A stretch of 5,566 bases of DNA from JAXDBV01 sp034678415 (GTDB taxonomy: Bacteria > Bacteroidota > Bacteroidia > Bacteroidales > VadinHA17), in the NCBI GenBank assembly GCA_034678415.1, contig JAXDBV010000104.1:1-5566 (forward strand). The letters are read 5' to 3'. The first letter of the stretch is position 1. Every line of letters begins with the position of its first letter. The position numbers and the translations under genes were made by a program. Positions 1 through 4,918 of this stretch are shown here, piece by piece. The notes beneath the pieces were generated by a model, which saw only the letters and a program-made list of their open reading frames with translations, made no database searches and was not told the DNA's origin.

Positions 1-506
1 ATAACAGAACCATCCCTTATCTCCTTATTGGTACCGGGTCATATCTTGGCCTCAGGGCAAAAGACTTATTGAATATCCGTTGGATCGATGTTCTCGGAAA
101 GGATGAAGTTACTATCATAGAAAGCAAGACCGGCAAAGTCAGAACCATTACGATCAATGAATCTCTGAAAGAAATTCTGAAATATGCTTCAAACCAAATA
201 GCATTGTCAGGACGGTTTAAAATTGATAACTACCTTTTTGCAAACAGAAAGAGTCAGAAATTTACTATCCAGAATGCAAACAGGCTTTTAAAAAACACCC
301 TGAAAACATATGGGATAAAGACTCAAAATGCCTCAACCCACACTTTACGTAAAACATTCGGCAAACGGGTGTGGGAAATGGATGGCCAGAGTGAACGGAG
401 CCTGGTCTATCTGTCTCAGATCTTCAACCACTCAAATGTCGGCATTACAAGAAGATATATTGGTATTGTCCAGGAAGATATAAGGAACATTTACTTAAAT
501 CTGTAA
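1..506 (+). CDS. Tyrosine recombinase/integrase, C-terminal catalytic part (5' end outside window)
   Basis: This is a phage-type integrase that would cut and rejoin DNA at short att sites through a covalent phosphotyrosine intermediate. The reading frame is open from base 3 to the stop at 504-506, giving 167 visible residues, so the SAM-like N-terminal DNA-binding domain is missing. The catalytic set is complete in order. Box I is the GLRAKDLL segment with its Arg at bases 54-56. A Lys-containing beta-hairpin follows (KTGKVRTITI, bases 126-155). Next come the HTLR motif (His and Arg of HxxR, bases 339-350), a His in NHSN (bases 429-431), and the nucleophile Tyr in RRYIG nine residues later (bases 456-458). 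Apparent starts inside the window are internal codons, because homology begins upstream of them. A RadC-like gene follows 43 bp downstream on the same strand. Mobile-element integrase is more likely than XerC/D because of this neighbour and the nearby tRNA, but a housekeeping role is not excluded. Confidence 0.93.
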   Translation, partial: NRTIPYLLIGTGSYLGLRAKDLLNIRWIDVLGKDEVTIIESKTGKVRTITINESLKEILKYASNQIALSGRFKIDNYLFANRKSQKFTIQNANRLLKNTLKTYGIKTQNASTHTLRKTFGKRVWEMDGQSERSLVYLSQIFNHSNVGITRRYIGIVQEDIRNIYLNL

Positions 507-549
507 ACAATTTCAGCCTATAACCATTAACATTTCATAAGTCAACACA

Positions 550-1008
550 TTGAAAAACAAAGTCACAAAAGTTGCAGAGGTAAGCCTTAAATACAAGACC
601 AGGATAAAACCTTCCGAAAGGATTCAGATCAAGTCATCTGCTGATGCCTATAATATATTCATCCAGGGATGGAACGAGGACACCCTTGAGCATGTTGAGG
701 AATTTAAGATATTACTACTTAACAGAGCAAACAAGGCCCTTGGGACTGCCCAGATCTCCCTTGGAGGGACCGCAGGAACAGTTACGGATGTTAAACTGAT
801 ATTTCAGTATGCACTTAAAACGAATGCGCAGGGATTAATAATATGCCACAATCACCCTTCAGGAAATAACCAGCCGTCTGATGCTGACAAAAAGATCACC
901 CTAAAGATCAGGGAAGCTGCCGAACTGCTCGATATGCATCTTATGGACCATATCATAATAACACCGCATGACGGCTATTATTCATTTGCAGATGATGGAT
1001 TATTATGA
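550..1008 (+). CDS. RadC-like JAB/JAMM domain protein, mobile-element type
   Basis: This 152-residue protein consists mainly of the RadC C-terminal JAB domain. The JAMM metal-site signature is complete: a Glu in the EEF segment (residue 50 or 51), then HNHPSG with His100 and His102, Ser110 and Asp113, matching HxHPx(n)SxxD spacing. The helix-hairpin-helix part of full-length RadC (about 220 residues) is absent. Short versions like this are frequent on Bacteroidetes mobile elements; their biochemical role is unsettled, and RadC is no longer thought to be a simple repair factor. The start is taken as TTG at 550: an in-frame stop lies at 538-540 and the first in-frame ATG falls beyond the catalytic motif. 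No Shine-Dalgarno sequence is visible. It follows the integrase by 43 bp in the same direction and is probably co-transcribed with it. Confidence 0.9.
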   Translation: MKNKVTKVAEVSLKYKTRIKPSERIQIKSSADAYNIFIQGWNEDTLEHVEEFKILLLNRANKALGTAQISLGGTAGTVTDVKLIFQYALKTNAQGLIICHNHPSGNNQPSDADKKITLKIREAAELLDMHLMDHIIITPHDGYYSFADDGLL

Positions 1009-1101
1009 ATTCAGATTATACAGAAAGGATAGGAATTATTAACCAAAACCGACGATATTATGCTCTTATTTGACGGATTGTTTATACAATTGTTTCTCCA
1101 A

Positions 1102-1139
1102 CAAAAATACAAACCAGTCAGAGGAATCTCTAACTGGTT
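1102..1139 (-). terminator. Rho-independent terminator of the tRNA gene
   Basis: Read on the - strand, the arms AACCAGT (1139-1133) and ACTGGTT (1118-1112) form a 7-bp stem. It extends inward by four more pairs after one C/A mismatch and closes on a 4-nt loop. A T-rich tail (TGTATTTTTG) follows at lower coordinates. It starts about 13 nt beyond the tRNA discriminator base, where a tRNA transcript would end. On the + strand the bases after the stem are not T-rich, so it probably does not serve the RadC-like gene. Confidence 0.72.
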
Positions 1140-1151
1140 GGTACTCAATTG

Positions 1152-1225
1152 TGGGCCCAGCTGGGATCGAACCAGCGACCCCCTGATTATGAGTCAGGTG
1201 CTCTAACCTTCTGAGCTATGGGCCC
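1152..1225 (-). tRNA. tRNA with anticodon CAU (tRNA-Ile2 favoured; elongator tRNA-Met possible)
   Basis: The 74-nt gene folds into a standard cloverleaf. The acceptor stem is GGGCCCA with UGGGCCC (seven pairs), the D stem GCUC/GAGC, and the anticodon stem CCUGA/UCAGG around the loop CUCAUAA. The T arm is GCUGG-UUCGAUC-CCAGC and the discriminator is A73. CCA is not encoded. The CAU anticodon fits elongator Met or the Ile isoacceptor whose C34 is modified to lysidine by TilS to read AUA. An initiator is unlikely because the anticodon stem lacks the three G-C pairs at its base. C4-G69 and C5-G68, TilS-favoured pairs known from E. coli tRNA-Ile2, are present and point to Ile2, though this is suggestive only. 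The integrase side of the window lies off its 3' end; a damaged copy of its 5' half lies upstream at 1275-1464. Confidence 0.95.
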
Positions 1226-1237
1226 TGAAAGGGTACG

Positions 1238-1245
1238 CAAAAATA
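1238..1245 (-). promoter_or_regulatory. Candidate Bacteroidetes -7 element for the tRNA
   Basis: On the - strand this octamer reads TATTTTTG, an exact match to TAnnTTTG. It sits 12 bp upstream of the first tRNA base, so initiation about 7 nt downstream would give a leader of only a few bases, as usual for tRNA genes. No convincing TTTG-type -33 element is seen at the expected distance. This spacer lies between the intact tRNA and the broken copy. Confidence 0.5.
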
Positions 1246-1274
1246 AATAATATTTTAATACGACAGGAGAGGAT

Positions 1275-1464
1275 GTCAGGTGCTCTAATCCCGAAAATCA
1301 CAAAATTTCGAAGAAATTTTGATTGATTTTCGAGGATCCTCGTTCCGCCATCGGCGGAACGGGACCGTCTGAGTCCCGAAATTGCAATACTTTGCAATTT
1401 CGAGGATGCACGAAAAAACAGGAAATCGATGATTTTCGTTTTTTCGGCACTATGGGCCCTGAAA
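1275..1464 (-). pseudogene. Broken second copy of the tRNA 5' half, split by a palindromic block
   Basis: Two exact repeats of the neighbouring tRNA occur here in the same order and orientation. Positions 1450-1464 repeat 1216-1230 (15 nt: tRNA nucleotides 1-10 plus five upstream bases). Positions 1275-1288 repeat 1193-1206 (14 nt: tRNA nucleotides 20 to 32). In the intact gene these parts are 9 nt apart; here 161 nt of palindromic DNA separate them. The copy stops after C32, just before the anticodon, and no 3' half follows, so it cannot yield a tRNA. The simplest reading is a partial tandem duplication later invaded by, or recombined with, a hairpin-rich element. Chance is unlikely for two long, ordered matches within 250 bp. 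Confidence 0.75.
1289..1449. repeat. 161-bp block of consecutive palindromes (REP/MITE-like, family unknown)
   Basis: Nearly every base belongs to an inverted repeat. In order these are: a long hairpin at 1292-1332 (9 + 9 bp, loop GAA, two bulged bases); the perfect palindrome CGAGGATCCTCG at 1331-1342; a perfect 9-bp stem with ATC loop at 1341-1361; a 6-bp stem with 7-nt loop at 1360-1378; an 11-bp stem with TACT loop at 1377-1402; and a long hairpin at 1411-1446 (9 bp plus 7 bp with one G-T pair, loop GAT). The three long hairpins all begin CGAAA and end TTTCG, with different inner sequences. Two of them also share CC before the stem and AGGAT after it. Neighbouring elements overlap by 1-2 bases, so alternative folds compete. 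No reading frame here is credible. I do not recognise the family. Confidence 0.8.
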
Positions 1465-1530
1465 AATGTATGATCCTGGAACCGGATTGAATGAATACTT
1501 ATACCGGACGATCAGAAATATCCACTGTTA

Positions 1531-2280
1531 TTATTTCAGCTGCTCAATGCATTTCAATATTAACTCAATCACATTGTGCACATTATGTTTGAAGACTTTC
1601 AGCACTTCCTCCCCGGTTACCGGTTCTTCATCCTTGTTCCATGCGTCATAATCGGTGCTCATGGCAATGACGGCATAGGGTATTTTCAGTTCATTGGCCA
1701 GTATCGCCTCGGGGGCGATCGACATATTGATCACATCAGCTCCCCACATCCTGAACATCTTCGATTCGGCACGGGTGGAGAAGCGAGGGCCTTCAATGGT
1801 TATCAATGTTCCTGCCGGATGAAATTCTAAGCCCAGCGTGATAGCCGATTGTATCAGTATCCTGCGCAGTCCTTCATCGAACGGGTCAGCCATAGGTGTG
1901 TGCTTCAGATCACCGTCTTCAAATTTGTCAAAGTAAGTAACAATCCGGTGTCGTGTAAAATCGATGAACTGGTCGGGGAAGACAAGATGGCCTCGGCCTA
2001 TCTCCTGACGAAGGCTGCCGCACGCAGTGGTGGCAAGGATATGTGTACACCCCAGTTCTTTCAACGCCCACAGGTTAGCCCGGTTGTTCACATGACCGGG
2101 AGGAATGGAATGGCTTCTCCCGTGGCGGGAAAGGATGACAATATCTACTCCTGATATCTTGCCCGTGTAGAAGGATGAACTGGGCTCACCATAAGGAGTG
2201 TTGACATTCACCTCCTTGGCCTGATGAAGTATTTTTGGATCCTCCAGGCCTGAACCACCGATAATGCCGATGTTGTTCAT
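1531..2280 (-). CDS. mtnP: 5'-methylthioadenosine phosphorylase (MtnP)
   Basis: This enzyme cleaves 5'-methylthioadenosine with phosphate to adenine and 5-methylthioribose 1-phosphate in the cytoplasm, recycling the by-product of polyamine and SAM metabolism. The 249-residue protein is a single PNP/MTAP-fold domain, slightly short against the usual 260-290. Visible motifs are GGSG (8-11, phosphate site), SRHGR (51-55), TTACGSL (84-90), EGPRFSTRAES (163-173), NMSIAPE (185-191, the ribose/phosphate Met region) and STDYDAW (208-214). The two Asp of TDYD match the adenine-binding pair of MTAP and favour 6-aminopurine over guanosine-type substrates. Start ATG at 2280 puts GIIGGSG at the normal distance from the N-terminus. 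It lies downstream of mtnA and the aldolase gene on the same strand but after 147 bp, so it may have its own promoter. A methylthioinosine phosphorylase or 5'-deoxyadenosine activity cannot be excluded. Confidence 0.93.
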   Translation of the reverse strand: MNNIGIIGGSGLEDPKILHQAKEVNVNTPYGEPSSSFYTGKISGVDIVILSRHGRSHSIPPGHVNNRANLWALKELGCTHILATTACGSLRQEIGRGHLVFPDQFIDFTRHRIVTYFDKFEDGDLKHTPMADPFDEGLRRILIQSAITLGLEFHPAGTLITIEGPRFSTRAESKMFRMWGADVINMSIAPEAILANELKIPYAVIAMSTDYDAWNKDEEPVTGEEVLKVFKHNVHNVIELILKCIEQLK

Positions 2281-2427
2281 AACAACTGTTGGTTAAATAT
2301 GTTTTAATGATCCCTTTGCTACGAGGAATACAATACATTTCATTCCCAAAGGGAGGATTTCAGCAACAGGGCAGAGAGCCATCAGGTATCATAGTGTTCA
2401 TTCTGTTTATGGCAAGATTGTCTAAAA
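2281..2427 (-). other. 147-bp gap between aldolase gene and mtnP, with a nested inverted repeat
   Basis: The gap holds no gene. Arms CCCTTTG (2312-2318) and CAAAGGG (2347-2353) enclose a second pair, GGAAT (2325-2329) and ATTCC (2342-2346), giving a 7 + 5 bp structure with a 6-nt one-sided bulge and a 12-nt loop. No T-run follows it on the - strand, so it does not look like an intrinsic terminator. It could be an mRNA processing structure or leader element of mtnP. No TAnnTTTG match was found just before mtnP. Confidence 0.35.
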
Positions 2428-3042
2428 TCATCCCGCAACCTGGTTTATGTATGCCAGCAAATAGCTTCCTGCCTCGTCAAGGTTGTTGCCGAAGGTGATG
2501 ATTCCTTCCCTGTGGCCTCCCATCACCACTATTTTCTTCTCCTTCACATCGGTCTCACGGAACAACCTGTTTATTTCCCCGGCCATAGCCACTGTTCCGA
2601 ATTCAACATCCCTTACGGTGGTTGGCACCCTATCAATAAGCTTCTCCCAATATTCCTGGTTATGAATATGTATGATGCCATGTGTTTCGGGGCTGCTCTC
2701 ATATACCGCTGCATGTGTCATCGACTCGGATGAGGCGCGTATCGGCCCGGTACAAGTGACCTGGTTCATGGGAATATTATATGCCGTGACGAGTGTATAA
2801 TGCAGGGCGGTAAGAACGGGATGTTGTCCTGTGGCAGAGCCTGTGATGATAAACTGATTCCGTTGCCTCACCCGGATGCTGATATTGCCGAAACCAACGC
2901 CGTTGTCATAAGCACCCACCAGGCCCATCCCAAACAGGATGTCCCGCCACCGGTTCAGCTCCTTCAGTTCTTTGCCTGATACCACAGGACCCTGCTTGTT
3001 CCAAATGCACTGAAACTTGATATATCCTTCGTCTGTACTCAT
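2428..3042 (-). CDS. Class II aldolase/adducin-fold enzyme of MTA salvage (MtnB-type dehydratase or DHAP-shunt aldolase)
   Basis: This 204-residue, single-domain class II aldolase/adducin protein would act on the ketose 1-phosphate made by MtnA, either dehydrating methylthioribulose 1-phosphate (MtnB) or cleaving a 5-deoxypentulose phosphate to DHAP plus an aldehyde (Ald2/DrdA type). Family features are GNIS (52-55), the FIITGSATG phosphate-binding stretch (64-72), SSES with Glu106 aligning with catalytic Glu73 of fuculose-phosphate aldolase, the HxH metal ligands His125 and His127, and a third likely ligand His177 in GGHREG. ATG at 3042 is chosen because it forms an ATGA overlap with the mtnA stop, which implies translational coupling. 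An in-frame ATG at 3093 would add 17 residues lying inside mtnA and is not favoured. The motifs differ enough from textbook MtnB that I leave the gene symbol empty. Confidence 0.85.
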   Translation of the reverse strand: MSTDEGYIKFQCIWNKQGPVVSGKELKELNRWRDILFGMGLVGAYDNGVGFGNISIRVRQRNQFIITGSATGQHPVLTALHYTLVTAYNIPMNQVTCTGPIRASSESMTHAAVYESSPETHGIIHIHNQEYWEKLIDRVPTTVRDVEFGTVAMAGEINRLFRETDVKEKKIVVMGGHREGIITFGNNLDEAGSYLLAYINQVAG

Positions 3043-4148
3043 GGTTTTATTTCCGGAAAAAGGTTCAATATTTCTTCCTTCACGGGTTTGCATATCCCCC
3101 TCTCGGTGATCAGTGCAGTGACCAGGTATGGAGGAGTGATGTCGAATCCGGGATTGGCCACCGGCATATTCGCCGGGTATAGGCTGAACGTTTTCATCTC
3201 TCCCTCTTCCAGTCCTTCCGCCATGGTCAGCTCATTGGCCTCACGTTCCTCGATGGACAGAGAGAGGTATTGCTCACCCGTTGAAGTATCAAACGATGAG
3301 GAGGGGACGGCAACATAGAAGGGAACGTGGTTATCGTGAGCCGCCAGAGCCTTGAGGTAGGTTCCTATCTTGTTTACGACATATCCGTCCAGGGTGGTGC
3401 GGTCGCTTCCGACCATCACCATGTCCACCAGTCCTTTCTGCATGAGGTAGCCCCCGGCGTTATCCACTATCACTGTGAAGGGGACCCCGTGTTCACCCAG
3501 TTCCCAGGCGGTGAGCCTTGCCCCCTGGTTGCGGGGCCGCGTCTCATCCACCCAAACATGGACGGGTATGCCGGCATCATGTGCCAGATAGACGGGTGCC
3601 AGGGCTGTGCCATAGTCAATGCAGGCCAGCCAGCCGGCATTACAGTGAGTAAGTATATGTACCGGCTTCCCATTTTTCTTTTGAGCTACCTCGCTGATCA
3701 GCGGCAAACCCTCGTTGCCGATGCCCCGGCAGGCCTGAACCTCTTCACTGATGATCTGTAAGGCTTCCTGTTTCGCCAGCCTGATCCTTTCATCATTACG
3801 GTAAATGCCTGAAATCTTGTTATAAACCCTGTTCACCGCCCTGGCCAGGTTGACAGCGGTTGGCCTGGCCGAGCGCAGCTTCTCAGCCCATTCACGGATG
3901 AACTTTTTAGGATCGGACTGCCGCGACGAACAGAGCGCAGCCAGGTAAACACCACAGGCGCCAGCCGCCCCGATGACAGGCGCTCCACGAACCATCATGC
4001 TTTCAATGGCATGGGTTACTTCCCCCGGAGTATGAAGGGCAACGATCTCAAAAACAAAAGGAAGCCGGTTCTGATTGATCACGTATAGCGTCTCTCCATC
4101 TGTACCGCCCAACCAGAGGGATTGATAACCGGTGCCGCCTGCCTTCAT
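3039..4148 (-). CDS. mtnA: 5-methylthioribose-1-phosphate isomerase (MtnA)
   Basis: This enzyme converts the aldose 5-methylthioribose 1-phosphate to methylthioribulose 1-phosphate, the second step after MtnP. The 369-residue protein has the eIF2B-related isomerase fold and a normal family length. Motifs in order are RGAPVIG (54-60), the THCNAGWLA segment (167-175) with catalytic Cys169, DETRPRNQGARLTAWEL (201-217), and GSDRT (247-251) with catalytic Asp249. VNKIGTY (258-264) and VPSSSFD (281-287) follow. The active-site loop reads GSDRTTLDG, where the canonical form is GADRIAANG. Related aldose-1-phosphate isomerases such as 5-deoxyribose-1-phosphate isomerase share this fold, so substrate range is uncertain. 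It is the first gene of the - strand cluster, its stop overlaps the aldolase start, and 56 bp separate it from the divergent HAD gene. Confidence 0.93.
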   Translation of the reverse strand: MKAGGTGYQSLWLGGTDGETLYVINQNRLPFVFEIVALHTPGEVTHAIESMMVRGAPVIGAAGACGVYLAALCSSRQSDPKKFIREWAEKLRSARPTAVNLARAVNRVYNKISGIYRNDERIRLAKQEALQIISEEVQACRGIGNEGLPLISEVAQKKNGKPVHILTHCNAGWLACIDYGTALAPVYLAHDAGIPVHVWVDETRPRNQGARLTAWELGEHGVPFTVIVDNAGGYLMQKGLVDMVMVGSDRTTLDGYVVNKIGTYLKALAAHDNHVPFYVAVPSSSFDTSTGEQYLSLSIEEREANELTMAEGLEEGEMKTFSLYPANMPVANPGFDITPPYLVTALITERGICKPVKEEILNLFPEIKP

Positions 4149-4158
4149 AAAATTGTTT

Positions 4159-4187
4159 TAAATTTGCAGATCCGTGAACCAAAATTA
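4159..4187. promoter_or_regulatory. Candidate divergent promoters for mtnA and the HAD gene, facing each other
   Basis: The 56-bp gap between the divergent starts contains two exact TAnnTTTG matches: TAAATTTG at 4159-4166 on the + strand and TAATTTTG at 4187-4180 on the - strand. Each lies at a workable distance from its gene, giving leaders of about 25-32 nt if transcription starts roughly 7 nt downstream. They point at each other with 13 bp between them, so the two polymerases would occupy the same DNA. Neither has a clear -33 element at the expected position, and the DNA is AT-rich, so one or both may be chance matches. Confidence 0.4.
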
Positions 4188-4204
4188 ATATTATTGTATA
4201 TACG

Positions 4205-4837
4205 ATGATAAAGAATAACATCAGGACACTGATATTCGACCTGGGCGGTGTACTGATCAGGCTGGATGTGCAGCAAACCGTGGAGGCTTTTAAAACACTG
4301 GGGATCATCATGCCGGAAGAGGAACAGAAACGGACTGATTTTTTCGCCCTCATGCACGATTTTGAAAAAGGACTGATCGGGGCCGGCGAATTTCGTACCG
4401 GCCTCAGAAGATATTCACGGAATCATTTCTCCGATGAGGCACTTGACAAGGCATGGCATAGAATGCTGGCGGAGTATTCCAGAGATACCCTCGATTTTAT
4501 CAACACGGTAAAAAACAATTATACAGTATGCCTCCTGAGCAATACCAATGAGATCCACGTGCCCTATTTTACGATGAAGATGAAGGACCAGACCGGGTAT
4601 GACATACACCACCTTTTCCATAAGGTTTATTATTCACACGTGCTGCATATGCGCAAACCCGAACCTGAAATCTTCCGGCATGTGATGGATGATAACAGGA
4701 CCACGGAACGTGAAACCCTGTTGATCGATGATAATGAAGAAAACATTGATGCGGCACGGGAGATGGGTATGCATGCACACCTGTATACCTTTGGCGAACG
4801 GATGGCCGATGTGGTTAGAAATTATGCCGGTCTATGA
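4205..4837 (+). CDS. HAD-superfamily phosphatase, subfamily IA, YihX-like
   Basis: This 210-residue cytoplasmic HAD hydrolase probably removes phosphate from a small phosphorylated metabolite; the substrate cannot be read from the sequence. The four HAD motifs are present. Motif I is FDLGGV with nucleophile Asp12, motif II LLSNTN with Ser112, motif III MRKPEPEIF with Lys151, and motif IV LLIDDNEEN with Asp175 and Asp176. The stretch from about 15 to 95 is a helical C1 cap. Motif I has Gly where most HAD phosphatases carry the second Asp, and with SNTN and RKPE this resembles E. coli YihX (glucose-1-phosphate phosphatase) and the soluble epoxide hydrolase N-terminal domain. ATG 4205 places motif I at the usual distance from the N-terminus. 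It diverges from mtnA. A role in the methylthioribose pathway (as for MtnX or MtnC, which are HADs of other types) is possible by position only. Confidence 0.87.
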   Translation: MIKNNIRTLIFDLGGVLIRLDVQQTVEAFKTLGIIMPEEEQKRTDFFALMHDFEKGLIGAGEFRTGLRRYSRNHFSDEALDKAWHRMLAEYSRDTLDFINTVKNNYTVCLLSNTNEIHVPYFTMKMKDQTGYDIHHLFHKVYYSHVLHMRKPEPEIFRHVMDDNRTTERETLLIDDNEENIDAAREMGMHAHLYTFGERMADVVRNYAGL

Positions 4838-4850
4838 ATGTAGCCTGTGT

Positions 4851-4880
4851 CAGGATGCATGATACTATCCTGGTCTTTTC
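4851..4880 (+). terminator. Possible terminator after the HAD gene
   Basis: CAGGAT (4851-4856) and ATCCTG (4867-4872) form a 6-bp stem with a 10-nt loop, followed by GTCTTTTC. It begins 13 bp after the HAD stop and lies in the 81-bp convergent gap. The stem is short and the T-run interrupted, so support is modest. Confidence 0.4.
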
Positions 4881-4918
4881 ATCATAGCATTCCCCCAGGG
4901 CATCACCGGGAAAGCGGT

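Noticed and set aside
1005..1073. 22-codon + strand ORF starting at an ATGA overlap with the RadC-like stop
   Set aside because: The overlap looks like translational coupling, but the peptide is very short, has no recognisable features, and the arrangement arises easily by chance.
1203..1397. 64-codon - strand reading frame across the tRNA upstream region
   Set aside because: It runs through the tRNA 5' end, its promoter and the palindromic block; its composition follows the hairpins and it resembles no protein family.
1275..1464. CRISPR array or integron attC site
   Set aside because: There are no regularly spaced identical repeats with unique spacers, and the hairpins do not show the attC core arrangement; each palindrome differs inside.
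1849..2154. Long + strand frames opposite mtnP, the aldolase gene and mtnA (also 2512-2733, 3088-3318, 3327-3761)
   Set aside because: They are antisense to genes with complete family motifs, and their translations are low-complexity mixtures without domains.
3043..3093. Upstream ATG for the class II aldolase gene (17 extra residues)
   Set aside because: It would lie fully inside mtnA; the ATG at 3042 makes an ATGA overlap with the mtnA stop and gives a normal family length.
4149..4204. SAM or other riboswitch ahead of mtnA
   Set aside because: Only 56 bp separate the divergent starts, too short for a SAM riboswitch, and no conserved aptamer pairing is seen.
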